Assembly: GCF_030441895.1 (NCBI RefSeq)
Contig: NZ_JARJAS010000002.1
Origin: Enterococcus_D entomosocium
Lineage (GTDB): Bacteria > Bacillota > Bacilli > Lactobacillales > Enterococcaceae
Direction: 5' to 3' (one strand)
Length of the DNA: 64,000 nt
The notes below the pieces were generated by a model, which was not told where the DNA came from, searched no databases, and saw nothing but the letters and a program-made list of their open reading frames with translations. A program made the position numbers and the translations under genes. The first letter of the stretch is position 1. Each line of letters opens with the position of its first letter. Below are positions 42,121 to 50,238 of this stretch, one piece after another.

Positions 42121-42832
42121 GCAGCAGACTCCTCTCCACTTTGCTCACATAAGAGCTTTCAATGCGGACGATTGGTTGTGGCTGATTGGCAAACTCCGCC
42201 TCAAAGACGGCGTCCTCCAATACAAACACACGTTGACAAATTTGTCGGACGGCCGATAGCTCATGACTGACAAAGACGACAGCTGGTTGAAACGTCTGTT
42301 GAACTTTTTGCAGCAAAGCAAGAACATCGGCTTTCGTATCTTCGTCCAGCGCACTAGTGGGCTCGTCACACAGCAAGATTTTTGGCTCACGGATCAAAGC
42401 CCGTGCAATAGCCACTCGTTGTTTCTCTCCGCCGCTTAACTTGGCCGGATAGATGTGGGCCTTATCTTCCATGCCAACAAACGAAAGCATCTCAAGTACC
42501 ATATCTGCTGACTTTCCCATTAACTTCAAGGGCAAATAGACATTTTCGAAAACGGTTCGATTGTGTAACAGATTGTAATTTTGAAAAATCATGCCGATTT
42601 CTTGTTGTGCACGTAGCAGATGCTTTTTATTCGATGTATCGATTTTTTTGCCATCAAAAAGTAATTCCCCGCTGTCTGGGGTTTCAATCAAGTTTAAAAG
42701 CCGCAACAACGTCGATTTTCCTGATCCGCTTTTGCCGACGACCCCAACGATTTCTCCTGCCTGAACAGAAAAAGACAAACCATCGAGAACCTTTCGATCG
42801 TAACGCTTTGTGAGATTGATCGCTTCTAACAT
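42107..42832 (-). CDS. metN: MetN-like ABC transporter ATPase lacking the NIL domain
   Basis: A 241-residue ABC ATPase from the ATG at 42832, six bases behind AGGAGG whose site overlaps the lplA stop. Walker A (GKSGSGKST near residue 37), LSGGEKQR (near 138), LLCDEPTSALD and the switch His (VFVSHEL) are present. Standard MetN is about 340 residues, with a C-terminal NIL/ACT domain that binds methionine and inhibits transport; here the protein ends about 20 residues after the ATPase fold. Feedback inhibition should therefore be absent, and the substrate may differ from methionine. Confidence 0.88.
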   Translation of the reverse strand: MLEAINLTKRYDRKVLDGLSFSVQAGEIVGVVGKSGSGKSTLLRLLNLIETPDSGELLFDGKKIDTSNKKHLLRAQQEIGMIFQNYNLLHNRTVFENVYLPLKLMGKSADMVLEMLSFVGMEDKAHIYPAKLSGGEKQRVAIARALIREPKILLCDEPTSALDEDTKADVLALLQKVQQTFQPAVVFVSHELSAVRQICQRVFVLEDAVFEAEFANQPQPIVRIESSYVSKVERSLLHDDQ

Positions 42833-42842
42833 CTTTTTCCTC

Positions 42843-43859
42843 CTAATCAAACAGCAATGCTAAAAATTCAGAAGCGGTCATCTGATGGATAAACTGATCG
42901 ATGGCGATTCCCTCTAGCAAGCGGCTAATGGTGCTTTTTTCAAAATCAATACCTTGCAACATCGCTTCAAGTTCACTGATCTCTTTTTGTCCAAAAAAAT
43001 CACCGGTAATTTGAATCGCTGCAATCTTGCCTTTGTTGACAGTAAAATCGACTTCAACAATCCCAACCTGCTCAAACCGCTTTCTTTTTTGCCATTCGAA
43101 AGCAGGCGCTTCATTAAAAATCCACTCATTATTGGCATATCGTTCTTCAAACAGTGTTTGGATCGCTTGTCGATCGGTTTCCGTTAAGACGATCTCTTGC
43201 TCACTGATTTCATCAATCGATTCTACTTCATAGATTCGGCAAAGCAGTGTATCTCGAAATTCCTTGGTATCCATTGATTGGTATTGCTCTGCCAAAAAGG
43301 GCTTGATATTCGTCACACTTTTCCGAACTGATTTCGTGGCTTTAGAAGCAATTTTTTCTTGGGCAACATGTAGAACTTTCGTCAATTCTTCTAGATCCAC
43401 ATCATACATCAATGTGCCATGGGAATACGTCCGGCCTTTTTTTGTATACATCGCATTGCCAGAAAACTTTTTCCCATCAATGAACAGATCATTACGGCCA
43501 TGTACTTCAACATCCTTGGCTCCCATTGCCGCTAAGCCTTTCATGATAGGTTGTGTTGCACTTTGATAGTCACCAAAGCTCGTGGCATCTTTTTTGGTGA
43601 CAAAACTAAAACTCATATTGCCTAGATCGTCATAAACCGCTCCACCACCAGACGTTCTGCGAGTCAAAACGATCTTACGGCTTCTTAGATAGTCAAAATC
43701 AATCTCTTGATACGCATTTTGATTTCTGCCGATTATAACACATGGTTTTTGTATGTATAACAGAAGACAAGGCTCCGAAACATCTACGTTATTCATCAAA
43801 TACTCTTCAGTCGCCAAATTGTAACGGATATCTTCACTAAGCATACGGTAAAATTTCAT
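42843..43859 (-). CDS. lplA: Lipoate-protein ligase A
   Basis: A 338-residue ligase that activates lipoate with ATP and attaches it to E2 or GcvH subunits. The lipoyl-binding pattern RRTSGGGAVYDDLGNMSFSF (residues about 73-92), the catalytic Lys in KKFSGNAMYTKKGRTYSHGTL, and the C-terminal accessory domain are all present, as in full-length LplA. It is the first gene of an operon with metN, metI and metQ; its stop codon overlaps the metN ribosome binding site. AGGGG precedes the ATG. No S-box or T-box was recognised upstream. Confidence 0.92.
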   Translation of the reverse strand: MKFYRMLSEDIRYNLATEEYLMNNVDVSEPCLLLYIQKPCVIIGRNQNAYQEIDFDYLRSRKIVLTRRTSGGGAVYDDLGNMSFSFVTKKDATSFGDYQSATQPIMKGLAAMGAKDVEVHGRNDLFIDGKKFSGNAMYTKKGRTYSHGTLMYDVDLEELTKVLHVAQEKIASKATKSVRKSVTNIKPFLAEQYQSMDTKEFRDTLLCRIYEVESIDEISEQEIVLTETDRQAIQTLFEERYANNEWIFNEAPAFEWQKRKRFEQVGIVEVDFTVNKGKIAAIQITGDFFGQKEISELEAMLQGIDFEKSTISRLLEGIAIDQFIHQMTASEFLALLFD

Positions 43860-44044
43860 TTCAAGCCCCTCATTCTCATTATATTTCTATGGATATTCTC
43901 GCTTTTCTTACGGAAAATTGCAATCAAACTGCTTAACGATAAGATACACGTGTTTTTTTATCTGTTTTTAAACTGTATTATTCAATAAATTTATCGTAAC
44001 CGTTTCTTCCATACAAATCAAGGGGAATACGTAAAAAAACGAAC

Positions 44045-44075
44045 AAAAAAGACCAAAGCAACTGCCTTGGTCTTT
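44045..44075 (-). terminator. Terminator of the CNNM/CorC gene
   Basis: AAAGACCAA (44048-44056) pairs with TTGGTCTTT (44067-44075), followed by a T-run on the minus strand. Confidence 0.85.
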
Positions 44076-44097
44076 CTCATTTCATTTATACGGAACT

Positions 44098-45474
44098 TTA
44101 ACGGCGAGGCTCATCTTCCTCAAAATCTTTACGGAAATAGCGCCGCTCTTCCTCTGGTTCCACTTCCCCTTCTTCCGGGTCGTGGAAAATCACCCGGATC
44201 TTCAAGACGCGTGATCCTTCCATTTCTTCAGAGATCAGCTTCACATTGTCCACTTCGAAGGATAGTTTTTCTCCTTCATCGGGGATTAATCCTAAAGCAG
44301 TGATCAAATATCCTGCCATCGTATCCACATCACTCATATGCAAGCTCATGTTGAAGGCTTCATTAAAATCATCGATCAACATGCGTCCTTGGATGACATA
44401 TTCTTTATCAGAGATTTTTTCATAAAGCTCTTCGACTTCATCTGATTCATCATCGATCTCGCCGACGATTTCTTCTAGCAAGTCTTCTAGTGTAACCAAT
44501 CCAACGACGCCGCCATATTCATCAAGCAAAATCGCCATTTGGTTTTGGGTTTTCTTTAATTCATAAAGCAAATCATCGATAAAGACCGTTTCTGGCACAA
44601 ACAATGGTTCCTGCAGGATTTGTTTGATGTCCATCATATCAAAGCCGTATTTGTACGCACATTTCAAAAGATTTTTGGTATGTAGAATCCCTACGACTTT
44701 GTCTTTATCTTCATTATATACAGGAATACGAGAATAATTTTCTGCTAAAATTTCAGTCAAAATTTCTTCTACTGAGTCATTGATGTCCACCATAAAGGCT
44801 GAGGTTCTAGGAACCATGACTTCCCGGGCGACTTTCGTGTCTAATGAAAAGATCCCTTGCAGCATCTCTAATTCATCTTCTTCAAAGACCCCTTCTGTTT
44901 CCAACATATACCGCATTTCATCACGGGTCATCTTCGTGTCTTCATCGTCAAATTCCATTGGAGTGATGCGCGCCATTAAACTTGTCGAAGCAGATAAGAA
45001 CCAGACGAAAGGTTTTGCAATAATCCCGATCGTTCGAATGACACCAGAAGTGAACTGGGCAACTTCTTCTGATTTGTTCATGGCGATCCGTTTTGGATAC
45101 AACTCACCGAAAACGATCGACACATACGTCAAGATCGCTAAAACAATAATGTTCGCTAAGCTTTTAGCCGCCGTCCCTCCACCTAATAAAGGTGCCAAAC
45201 GGGTCGACAAGGTATCTGCCAGAGATGCCCCAGATAAAATATTCACCAAGGTAATCCCAACTTGGATCGTTGACAAGAAATTTGTTGGATTATCAATGAT
45301 TTTCAATAATTTTTGTGATTTGACATTTCCTTCTTCCGCTTTTTGCTCCACACGGTTTTTGTTAACTGAGACAACTGCGATCTCAGAGGCCGCTAGAAAA
45401 GCGTTGATCAATGTCAAAACGATCAATAATAAAATTTGCGCTAGAAGCGACTGACTCTCGGGGTCAGCATTCAT
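44098..45474 (-). CDS. CNNM/CorC family membrane protein (DUF21-CBS-CorC_HlyC)
   Basis: A 458-residue protein. Residues about 1-150 form the DUF21 membrane domain with four hydrophobic helices (FLAASEIAVVSVNKNRV contains the conserved SExA motif). Two CBS domains follow (VMVPRTSAFMVDIND; VFIDDLLYELKKTQNQMAILLDEYGG), then the C-terminal CorC_HlyC domain and an acidic tail. Relatives export magnesium or other cations and are often labelled haemolysin. The gene is monocistronic. Confidence 0.9.
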   Translation of the reverse strand: MNADPESQSLLAQILLLIVLTLINAFLAASEIAVVSVNKNRVEQKAEEGNVKSQKLLKIIDNPTNFLSTIQVGITLVNILSGASLADTLSTRLAPLLGGGTAAKSLANIIVLAILTYVSIVFGELYPKRIAMNKSEEVAQFTSGVIRTIGIIAKPFVWFLSASTSLMARITPMEFDDEDTKMTRDEMRYMLETEGVFEEDELEMLQGIFSLDTKVAREVMVPRTSAFMVDINDSVEEILTEILAENYSRIPVYNEDKDKVVGILHTKNLLKCAYKYGFDMMDIKQILQEPLFVPETVFIDDLLYELKKTQNQMAILLDEYGGVVGLVTLEDLLEEIVGEIDDESDEVEELYEKISDKEYVIQGRMLIDDFNEAFNMSLHMSDVDTMAGYLITALGLIPDEGEKLSFEVDNVKLISEEMEGSRVLKIRVIFHDPEEGEVEPEEERRYFRKDFEEDEPRR

Positions 45475-45506
45475 AATAGCATTCTCTCCTTATTTTTTCA
45501 TTTTCT

Positions 45507-45534
45507 AAAAAAAATCGTGGGCTTAGCCCACGAT
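45507..45534 (-). terminator. Terminator of the AI-2E family gene
   Basis: ATCGTGGGC (45514-45522) pairs with GCCCACGAT (45526-45534) across three bases, followed by a run of T on the minus strand. Confidence 0.92.
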
Positions 45535-45586
45535 AAAATCCTATCACAAAGTTTTTTTCTTTGCAATAAAAAACACCAGTCATTGA

Positions 45587-46702
45587 TTATTCGATCAACC
45601 GTTCCTGATTTTTCTTAATTTTGTCGTCTTTGATCAGGCGAACAATAAAGACGACGATCGTTCGGCAAATCGCATAAAATGGCACACCTAGGAAAATCCC
45701 CAGCAAGCCAGCTAGATTTCCAGCAACTAATAAGACCAAAATGATCGTTAACGGATGGATCGCCAATGATTTTCCGATTACATTCGGGTAAATAACATTT
45801 CCGTCTAATTGTTGGACGACCAGAACCACGATACAGCATAATAATGCGCGAAATGGTTCATCAAAGACCGTCACTAACACCGCCGGAATCAAACCAAGAT
45901 ATGGACCTAAATAAGGGATCAAGTTTGTGACGCCTGCAATTACCCCAAAAAGAAAGGCATAGTTAACGCCGATCATCCAGTAACCAATAAACGTGAAGGT
46001 AGCGACAAAAATACATTCGATCGCTTGCCCACTAATGTAATTGGATAATGTCTTGTTTAAGTCACCTAGCAACCCAACAATCTGATCTCGTCTTCTTTCT
46101 GGAAAGACAGTTTTCAGATTAGGAACTAGCTTTTCTCCATCCTTCAACATGTAAAAAAGGATGAATGGGACTGTAACGATGATCATCGTCGCGGAAGCAA
46201 TCGTACTGACGATCGATCCTAAGCTAGTGGATAACCCACTAAGAAACTGCTGCAGCAAAGAACCATAAGAAAGATTTAGTTTTTCTAACTGCTGCGCGAT
46301 ATCGATTTGTTTGAAAAATGGATCATCTGCGATTCTTGAGATCCAGCTTTCCATATTTTTGGCAAATGTTGGAATATTTTCCGCCAATGAAGTAATCTGA
46401 CTCACCAGATTAGGAATAACGCTGACGAAAATCAAGATGATTGCTGCTACTAATAACAATAGAACCAATATGACAGCAAACAGTCGTTTTATTTTTGTCG
46501 TTTTCATCAAAAATAGGACGATTGGATTTAGCAGATAATACAGAAAGCCAGCAATCAATACTGGTGCAAATAAAGTAGAAAAAAACGTGCCGATCGGTGC
46601 AAATAGAAAATTGACTTTACTTAACACAAACACGAGTGTCACTAAAACCAATGCCTCCAATGACCAAAAGAACAGTTTTGATTGTTTGAATTTGTCGAAC
46701 AA
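45587..46702 (-). CDS. AI-2E family transporter
   Basis: A membrane protein of 371 residues when started at TTG 46702, which follows GGGAGGG; the frame is open upstream to 46771, but those codons precede the ribosome binding site and overlap the -10. It has about eight hydrophobic segments and the family motif VTNLIPYLGPYLGLIPA. The family is named for the autoinducer-2 exporter TqsA but includes Na+/H+ antiporters and proteins of unknown cargo, so the substrate is open. Monocistronic, divergent from the GNAT gene. Confidence 0.88.
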   Translation of the reverse strand: MFDKFKQSKLFFWSLEALVLVTLVFVLSKVNFLFAPIGTFFSTLFAPVLIAGFLYYLLNPIVLFLMKTTKIKRLFAVILVLLLLVAAIILIFVSVIPNLVSQITSLAENIPTFAKNMESWISRIADDPFFKQIDIAQQLEKLNLSYGSLLQQFLSGLSTSLGSIVSTIASATMIIVTVPFILFYMLKDGEKLVPNLKTVFPERRRDQIVGLLGDLNKTLSNYISGQAIECIFVATFTFIGYWMIGVNYAFLFGVIAGVTNLIPYLGPYLGLIPAVLVTVFDEPFRALLCCIVVLVVQQLDGNVIYPNVIGKSLAIHPLTIILVLLVAGNLAGLLGIFLGVPFYAICRTIVVFIVRLIKDDKIKKNQERLIE

Positions 46703-46743
46703 AAGATTCCCTCCCTTTTTTATAACATTATAGTTGATTTTGT

Positions 46744-46771
46744 AAAAAAAAGCTTGCGACTTTAGCCGCAA
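46744..46771 (-). terminator. Terminator-like hairpin upstream of the AI-2E gene
   Basis: TTGCGGC (minus, 46765-46771) pairs with GTCGCAA (46754-46760), one mismatch, loop of four, followed by GC and eight T. It lies between the two divergent promoters and faces the AI-2E gene, where no annotated transcript ends. Confidence 0.6.
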
Positions 46772-46794
46772 AAAAAAGAAATTTGTAAAAAAAG

Positions 46795-46803
46795 TGGTAT
46801 ACT
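46795..46803 (+). promoter_or_regulatory. Extended -10 promoter of the GNAT gene
   Basis: TGG followed by TATACT (46798-46803), about 42 bases before the ATG. Confidence 0.6.
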
Positions 46804-46844
46804 AATAAAAATAACGGAGAAATCATAGCTGAGGTGAGTTTTTT

Positions 46845-47396
46845 ATGCATGTCGCACAAACAAAAGATACGCTAAGTGAGATCTATTTGGCGTCATTGAA
46901 AATACGAAATCAAGTGTTCGTGAAAGAGCAAGGGGTTCCATTAGCATTAGAAGTAGATGAAAATGAGGCATTGGCTGTTCATTTCGTCTTATATGACGAT
47001 GACAATGAAGCAGTCGCAACCTTACGTTTTTTACCGATCTCTGATCATGAGGTGAAGTTGCAGCGAATGGCGGTCCCCGCTGCTCATCGAGGTTCAGGTT
47101 ATGGCAGACAACTGATCGAAGGTGCGGAAGCCTTCATTCAAAAACAAGGAATCAAAAAAGTCACTTTAGGGGCACAAATAACCGCCAAAGAGTTTTACTT
47201 GAAGTTAGGCTATCAGCCTGAAGGCGATGTCTTTTTAGACGCGGATATGCCCCGAGCAAAACCTTTAACGAGAAGTGATTCCTTAAAACAGCGACCACAA
47301 AACAGATCCTTCCTCTGTTTTGTAGTCGCCGTTTTTTATTTCTCTGCTTCAATGATCTCTTCAATCGCTGCCAGCAACGCTTGCGCCACCCTTTGA
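46845..47396 (+). CDS. GNAT family N-acetyltransferase with run-on C terminus
   Basis: A frame of 183 codons. Residues 1-140 form a complete GNAT domain of the ElaA/YjcF type, with the acetyl-CoA loop in RMAVPAAHRGSGYGRQLIEG near residue 80 and the usual end DVFLDADMP. The last about 40 residues are unlike the family: they are translated from the gene's own terminator and from the antisense of the end of the convergent amidase gene. The natural stop was probably lost by a small indel. Transcripts ending at the terminator (47337) would not contain the TGA at 47394. The acceptor substrate is unknown. GAGGTGAG precedes the ATG. Confidence 0.8.
   Translation: MHVAQTKDTLSEIYLASLKIRNQVFVKEQGVPLALEVDENEALAVHFVLYDDDNEAVATLRFLPISDHEVKLQRMAVPAAHRGSGYGRQLIEGAEAFIQKQGIKKVTLGAQITAKEFYLKLGYQPEGDVFLDADMPRAKPLTRSDSLKQRPQNRSFLCFVVAVFYFSASMISSIAASNACATL
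47291..47337. terminator. Terminator between the GNAT and amidase genes
   Basis: GCGACCACAAAACAGA (47291-47306) pairs with TCTGTTTTGTAGTCGC (47314-47329), one mismatch, followed by six T on the plus strand and TGTTTT on the minus strand. It lies inside the open frame of the GNAT gene. Confidence 0.88.
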
Positions 47397-48298
47397 TCAT
47401 ACCCTTCACTTGTAATCATTGCCAAATCATTGTCACTGTTCAAATAGCCTAACTCCAATAATACTGCTGGAAGATATTGTTCTCGCAACACATAATAGTT
47501 ACCAAAACGAGTGCCGTTGGAACTCAATGCCACCGAAGAACTCAAATTGGCAGTGATCGTTTCTGCCATCTCTTTTGCCCCAGTATAGTAATAGTAAGTT
47601 GTCAGTCCTTGAATACTGTTTGGTATTTCTGAATTATCGTAATGAATACTGATAAATAAATCTGGTTCTTCTGAAAGCGAAGCAGCGGTGATATCAGACA
47701 GCGAGAGATAACGATCTTCAGTGCGTGTATAACTGACTTGAATACCTGCTTCTGTCAACACTTCGCCGATCGTTTGGACCGTTGCTAGCGTCAAGTCTTT
47801 TTCCATGATCGTTTGATCCGTTGACAGTGCCCCAGAATCTTCGCCGCCGTGACCTGCGTCAAGGACGACTTTGAAGTTCGATAGATCTTTTGGGATTGCC
47901 GAAAGCGCGACTTCTTGAATCGATGCTGATTGCTTTTCAATATAACCAGTTACCCCATCGTCTGTTTGAATTTCAACCATGTCTTCTGTTTGACTGATGA
48001 AGGTTGCCCAACTTCCCCGATGGATTTTCCCAATGACTGTCTCTTGACTTGTTGACTGATAAATCGGTACATAATCGTTCTCACTTTCAATCACTGCATC
48101 GTATTCTGAGGGATCTACATAAATTTGAACCATACTGGCAGTCTGAGCGGTCTCTTCAGTTTGAGCGTTAAGCTCAGTTTGAGAAGTACTTTCTTGACTC
48201 TCCTCACGAGCGGATTGGTCGTTTCTCAACACAGCAAACCCCGCTGCAAAAAGCAGAATCATGGTGGTCCCGATAACAAGCTTCCCTTTTTTCTTCAT
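47336..48298 (-). CDS. N-acetylmuramoyl-L-alanine amidase (Amidase_3) with SH3-like domain
   Basis: A 320-residue exported cell-wall hydrolase. An N-terminal membrane anchor or signal (residues 5-24) is followed by a Ser/Thr/Glu-rich linker, a bacterial SH3-like domain (about 60-130; VIGKIHRGSWATFISQTED), and the zinc amidase domain: VVLDAGHGGEDSGA (first ligand His), MEKDLTLATV (Glu) and ISIHYDNSE (His). It cuts the bond between muramic acid and the stem peptide. There is no cleavage site as clear as the anchor, so it may stay attached to the membrane. Confidence 0.92.
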   Translation of the reverse strand: MKKKGKLVIGTTMILLFAAGFAVLRNDQSAREESQESTSQTELNAQTEETAQTASMVQIYVDPSEYDAVIESENDYVPIYQSTSQETVIGKIHRGSWATFISQTEDMVEIQTDDGVTGYIEKQSASIQEVALSAIPKDLSNFKVVLDAGHGGEDSGALSTDQTIMEKDLTLATVQTIGEVLTEAGIQVSYTRTEDRYLSLSDITAASLSEEPDLFISIHYDNSEIPNSIQGLTTYYYYTGAKEMAETITANLSSSVALSSNGTRFGNYYVLREQYLPAVLLELGYLNSDNDLAMITSEGYDQRVAQALLAAIEEIIEAEK

Positions 48299-48395
48299 GT
48301 GCTTCCCCCACTAATTTTCTTGGTCTCTCTATCATGGGACTGTCAGCTTAAACAGAACTTAAAACCTGCTGATTGAAGCATTCCATTAGAAACAC

Positions 48396-48425
48396 AAAAA
48401 AACTTCAACCAACTTGGTTGAAGTT
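48396..48425 (-). terminator. Terminator of ntdP
   Basis: AACTTCAACC (48401-48410) pairs with GGTTGAAGTT (48416-48425), followed by seven T on the minus strand. Confidence 0.88.
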
Positions 48426-48459
48426 TCTTGGGAAAAATGAGCGATCCGACCCATTTCAC

Positions 48460-48993
48460 TTATTTTTGAGACAACTGCTTGTAGCGATCATACCAAATGT
48501 CCACATACCCTTGCGAAAAGGGTCCTTTGCCATTATTGATCCAATCTACTAAAATTTTGACATTTTCTTTCAAGATAAAATCAATGTCTTGCGGATATTG
48601 CATAATCTTACTGTGCAATTCATACTCATCCACATCTAGTAAACGTTTCTCGCCATCAGGAAATACTTTGATATCAAGGTCATAATCGATATATTTCAAT
48701 GCCTCTTCATCAAGTAAATACGGTGAAGCAAGATTACAATAATAGGAAACCCCCTTTTCTCGAATCATTGCAATAACATTAAACCAGTATTTTTTATGAA
48801 AATATACAATTGCTGGTTCACGGGTAACCCAGCGTCTTCCATCTGATTCGGTCACTAATGTATGATCGTTGACCCCTATCACTGAGAATTCACTGGTCTT
48901 TAAGACCATCGTATCCCGCCACGTTCGATGCAAATTGCCGTCATGTTTGTAGCTTTGAATGCTGACAAACTCTCCTTCTTTTGGAACTCGCAT
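48460..48993 (-). CDS. ntdP: DUF402 nucleoside tri-/diphosphatase (YgaC/UPF0374)
   Basis: A 177-residue protein of the DUF402 family. The N-terminal YKHDGNLHRTWRDTMVL and the metal-binding WFNVIAMIREKGVSYYCNLASP and YIDYDLDIKVFPDG match B. subtilis YgaC/UPF0374. Related proteins hydrolyse nucleoside tri- and diphosphates with Mg or Mn. The biological role is unclear. It is monocistronic from an extended -10 promoter. Confidence 0.87.
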   Translation of the reverse strand: MRVPKEGEFVSIQSYKHDGNLHRTWRDTMVLKTSEFSVIGVNDHTLVTESDGRRWVTREPAIVYFHKKYWFNVIAMIREKGVSYYCNLASPYLLDEEALKYIDYDLDIKVFPDGEKRLLDVDEYELHSKIMQYPQDIDFILKENVKILVDWINNGKGPFSQGYVDIWYDRYKQLSQK

Positions 48994-49060
48994 AGCAACC
49001 CTTCCCTCAGCAAGAAAACTTGCGTTTTGTTTGGGTGTTCATTACACCGACATCGTTAAT

Positions 49061-49069
49061 ATTATAGCA
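49061..49069 (-). promoter_or_regulatory. Extended -10 promoter of ntdP
   Basis: Minus-strand TGC before TATAAT (49061-49066), about 68 bases before the ATG. The leader contains a small GGTGT/ACACC hairpin. Confidence 0.6.
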
Positions 49070-49086
49070 ATAAAAGAAAGCTTTGC

Positions 49087-50238
49087 CTAGAAATCTTTAT
49101 CGAGTTTCTGATATTTCTTTAATTGATCCACCAATTTCTGCTGGGGTTTTGGGAAAACATAGTTTTGAAAGGATTCTTTTGCTGCCCATTCGCTGTCTTG
49201 TAACGTGAGCTCTCCACGTTTTCTGCCGTAAAATAAAAGGACGTGCCATTTCAAATGACTAAAGATATGAGTGATTTCGCCAAAATGTCGTTTTTGCCAA
49301 ACGACAGGTAGATCAGGAAAAATCTCGAGCGCATCATCTTCGGCAATCAAATCCAACTGCAGCTGCTCCTCTTTTGCCCATGTTCGCTGCAGAGCCTCGT
49401 ACTGTTCTTTCGTCACTTCTACCAAAGGAAAATGCCACATAGAAGCCAATAAGCCTGTTTCAGGTCGCTGCACGAGTAAAAACGAGCCTTGATCTTCGAT
49501 GGCGCCTGCGATGTAATAGACATCTTTTGGCTTTGCTTTTTTCGATTTCACTGGAAAGTCTGTTTGTCGATTCTCCGCATAAGCAAGACAATACTGACTG
49601 ATGGGACACTCTTCACATTTCGGTGTGGTGGGTGTACAGATTCGTGAGCCAAGATCCATCAAGGCTTGATTAAACTCGCCGGGTTCATCGGGAGAAATGA
49701 TCGTTCTCATCGCCTCGTCGAATGGTCTTCGGCTGCTGGCTTTCGCAATATCTGCTTCGATACAAAATAACCGACTGACGACCCGCATCACATTTCCATC
49801 GATTGCCGGTTCTGGCAAGCCAAAAGCTATACTGCCAATGGCTCCAGCTGTGTAGGGACCAATTCCTTTTAATGAGCGAATCTCTTCAATTGATTGGGGC
49901 ATTTCTCCGTCGAATTCGGCAACGATTTGCTGGGCGGCAGCCTTAAGGTTACGGGCACGAGAGTAATAACCTAAACCTTCCCAAACCTTTAAAAGCTTTT
50001 GTTCTTCGGCTGCTGCCAAGTCTTGGATCGTCGGGAATTGTTCCATAAAACGATAGAAATAGCCAATCACTGTCTCCACTCGTGTTTGTTGAAGCATGAT
50101 CTCTGAGATCCAGATTGCGTACGGATCGTTGGTCGCCCGCCAAGGCAGATTGCGTTTTTCTTTATGATACCAAGTTAAAAATGTTTCTTGGAACGTCTTG
50201 ATTTTTTCTACATCCCAAGTTTCCCATTGCTTACTCAT
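49087..50238 (-). CDS. mutY: A/G-specific adenine glycosylase MutY
   Basis: A 383-residue base-excision enzyme that removes adenine paired with 8-oxoguanine. The catalytic Glu is in WISEIMLQQTRVE, the helix-hairpin-helix in LKGIGPYTAGAIGS, the catalytic Asp in PAIDGNVMRV, and the iron-sulphur cluster ligands in C-x6-C-x2-C-x5-C near residue 190. The C-terminal NUDIX-like domain that reads 8-oxoguanine is present. It overlaps recX by eight bases. No terminator was seen after it. Confidence 0.95.
   Translation of the reverse strand: MSKQWETWDVEKIKTFQETFLTWYHKEKRNLPWRATNDPYAIWISEIMLQQTRVETVIGYFYRFMEQFPTIQDLAAAEEQKLLKVWEGLGYYSRARNLKAAAQQIVAEFDGEMPQSIEEIRSLKGIGPYTAGAIGSIAFGLPEPAIDGNVMRVVSRLFCIEADIAKASSRRPFDEAMRTIISPDEPGEFNQALMDLGSRICTPTTPKCEECPISQYCLAYAENRQTDFPVKSKKAKPKDVYYIAGAIEDQGSFLLVQRPETGLLASMWHFPLVEVTKEQYEALQRTWAKEEQLQLDLIAEDDALEIFPDLPVVWQKRHFGEITHIFSHLKWHVLLFYGRKRGELTLQDSEWAAKESFQNYVFPKPQQKLVDQLKKYQKLDKDF

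Noticed and set aside
43860..44040. Possible S-box or T-box leader in front of lplA-metNIQ
   Set aside because: None of the conserved riboswitch blocks (T-box sequence or S-box helices) and no leader terminator are present; only weak promoter-like sequences were seen.
44780..45454. Long plus-strand ORF (224 codons) antisense to the CNNM/CorC gene
   Set aside because: The CNNM frame has clear family motifs across the whole region; the antisense frame has no ribosome binding site and atypical composition.
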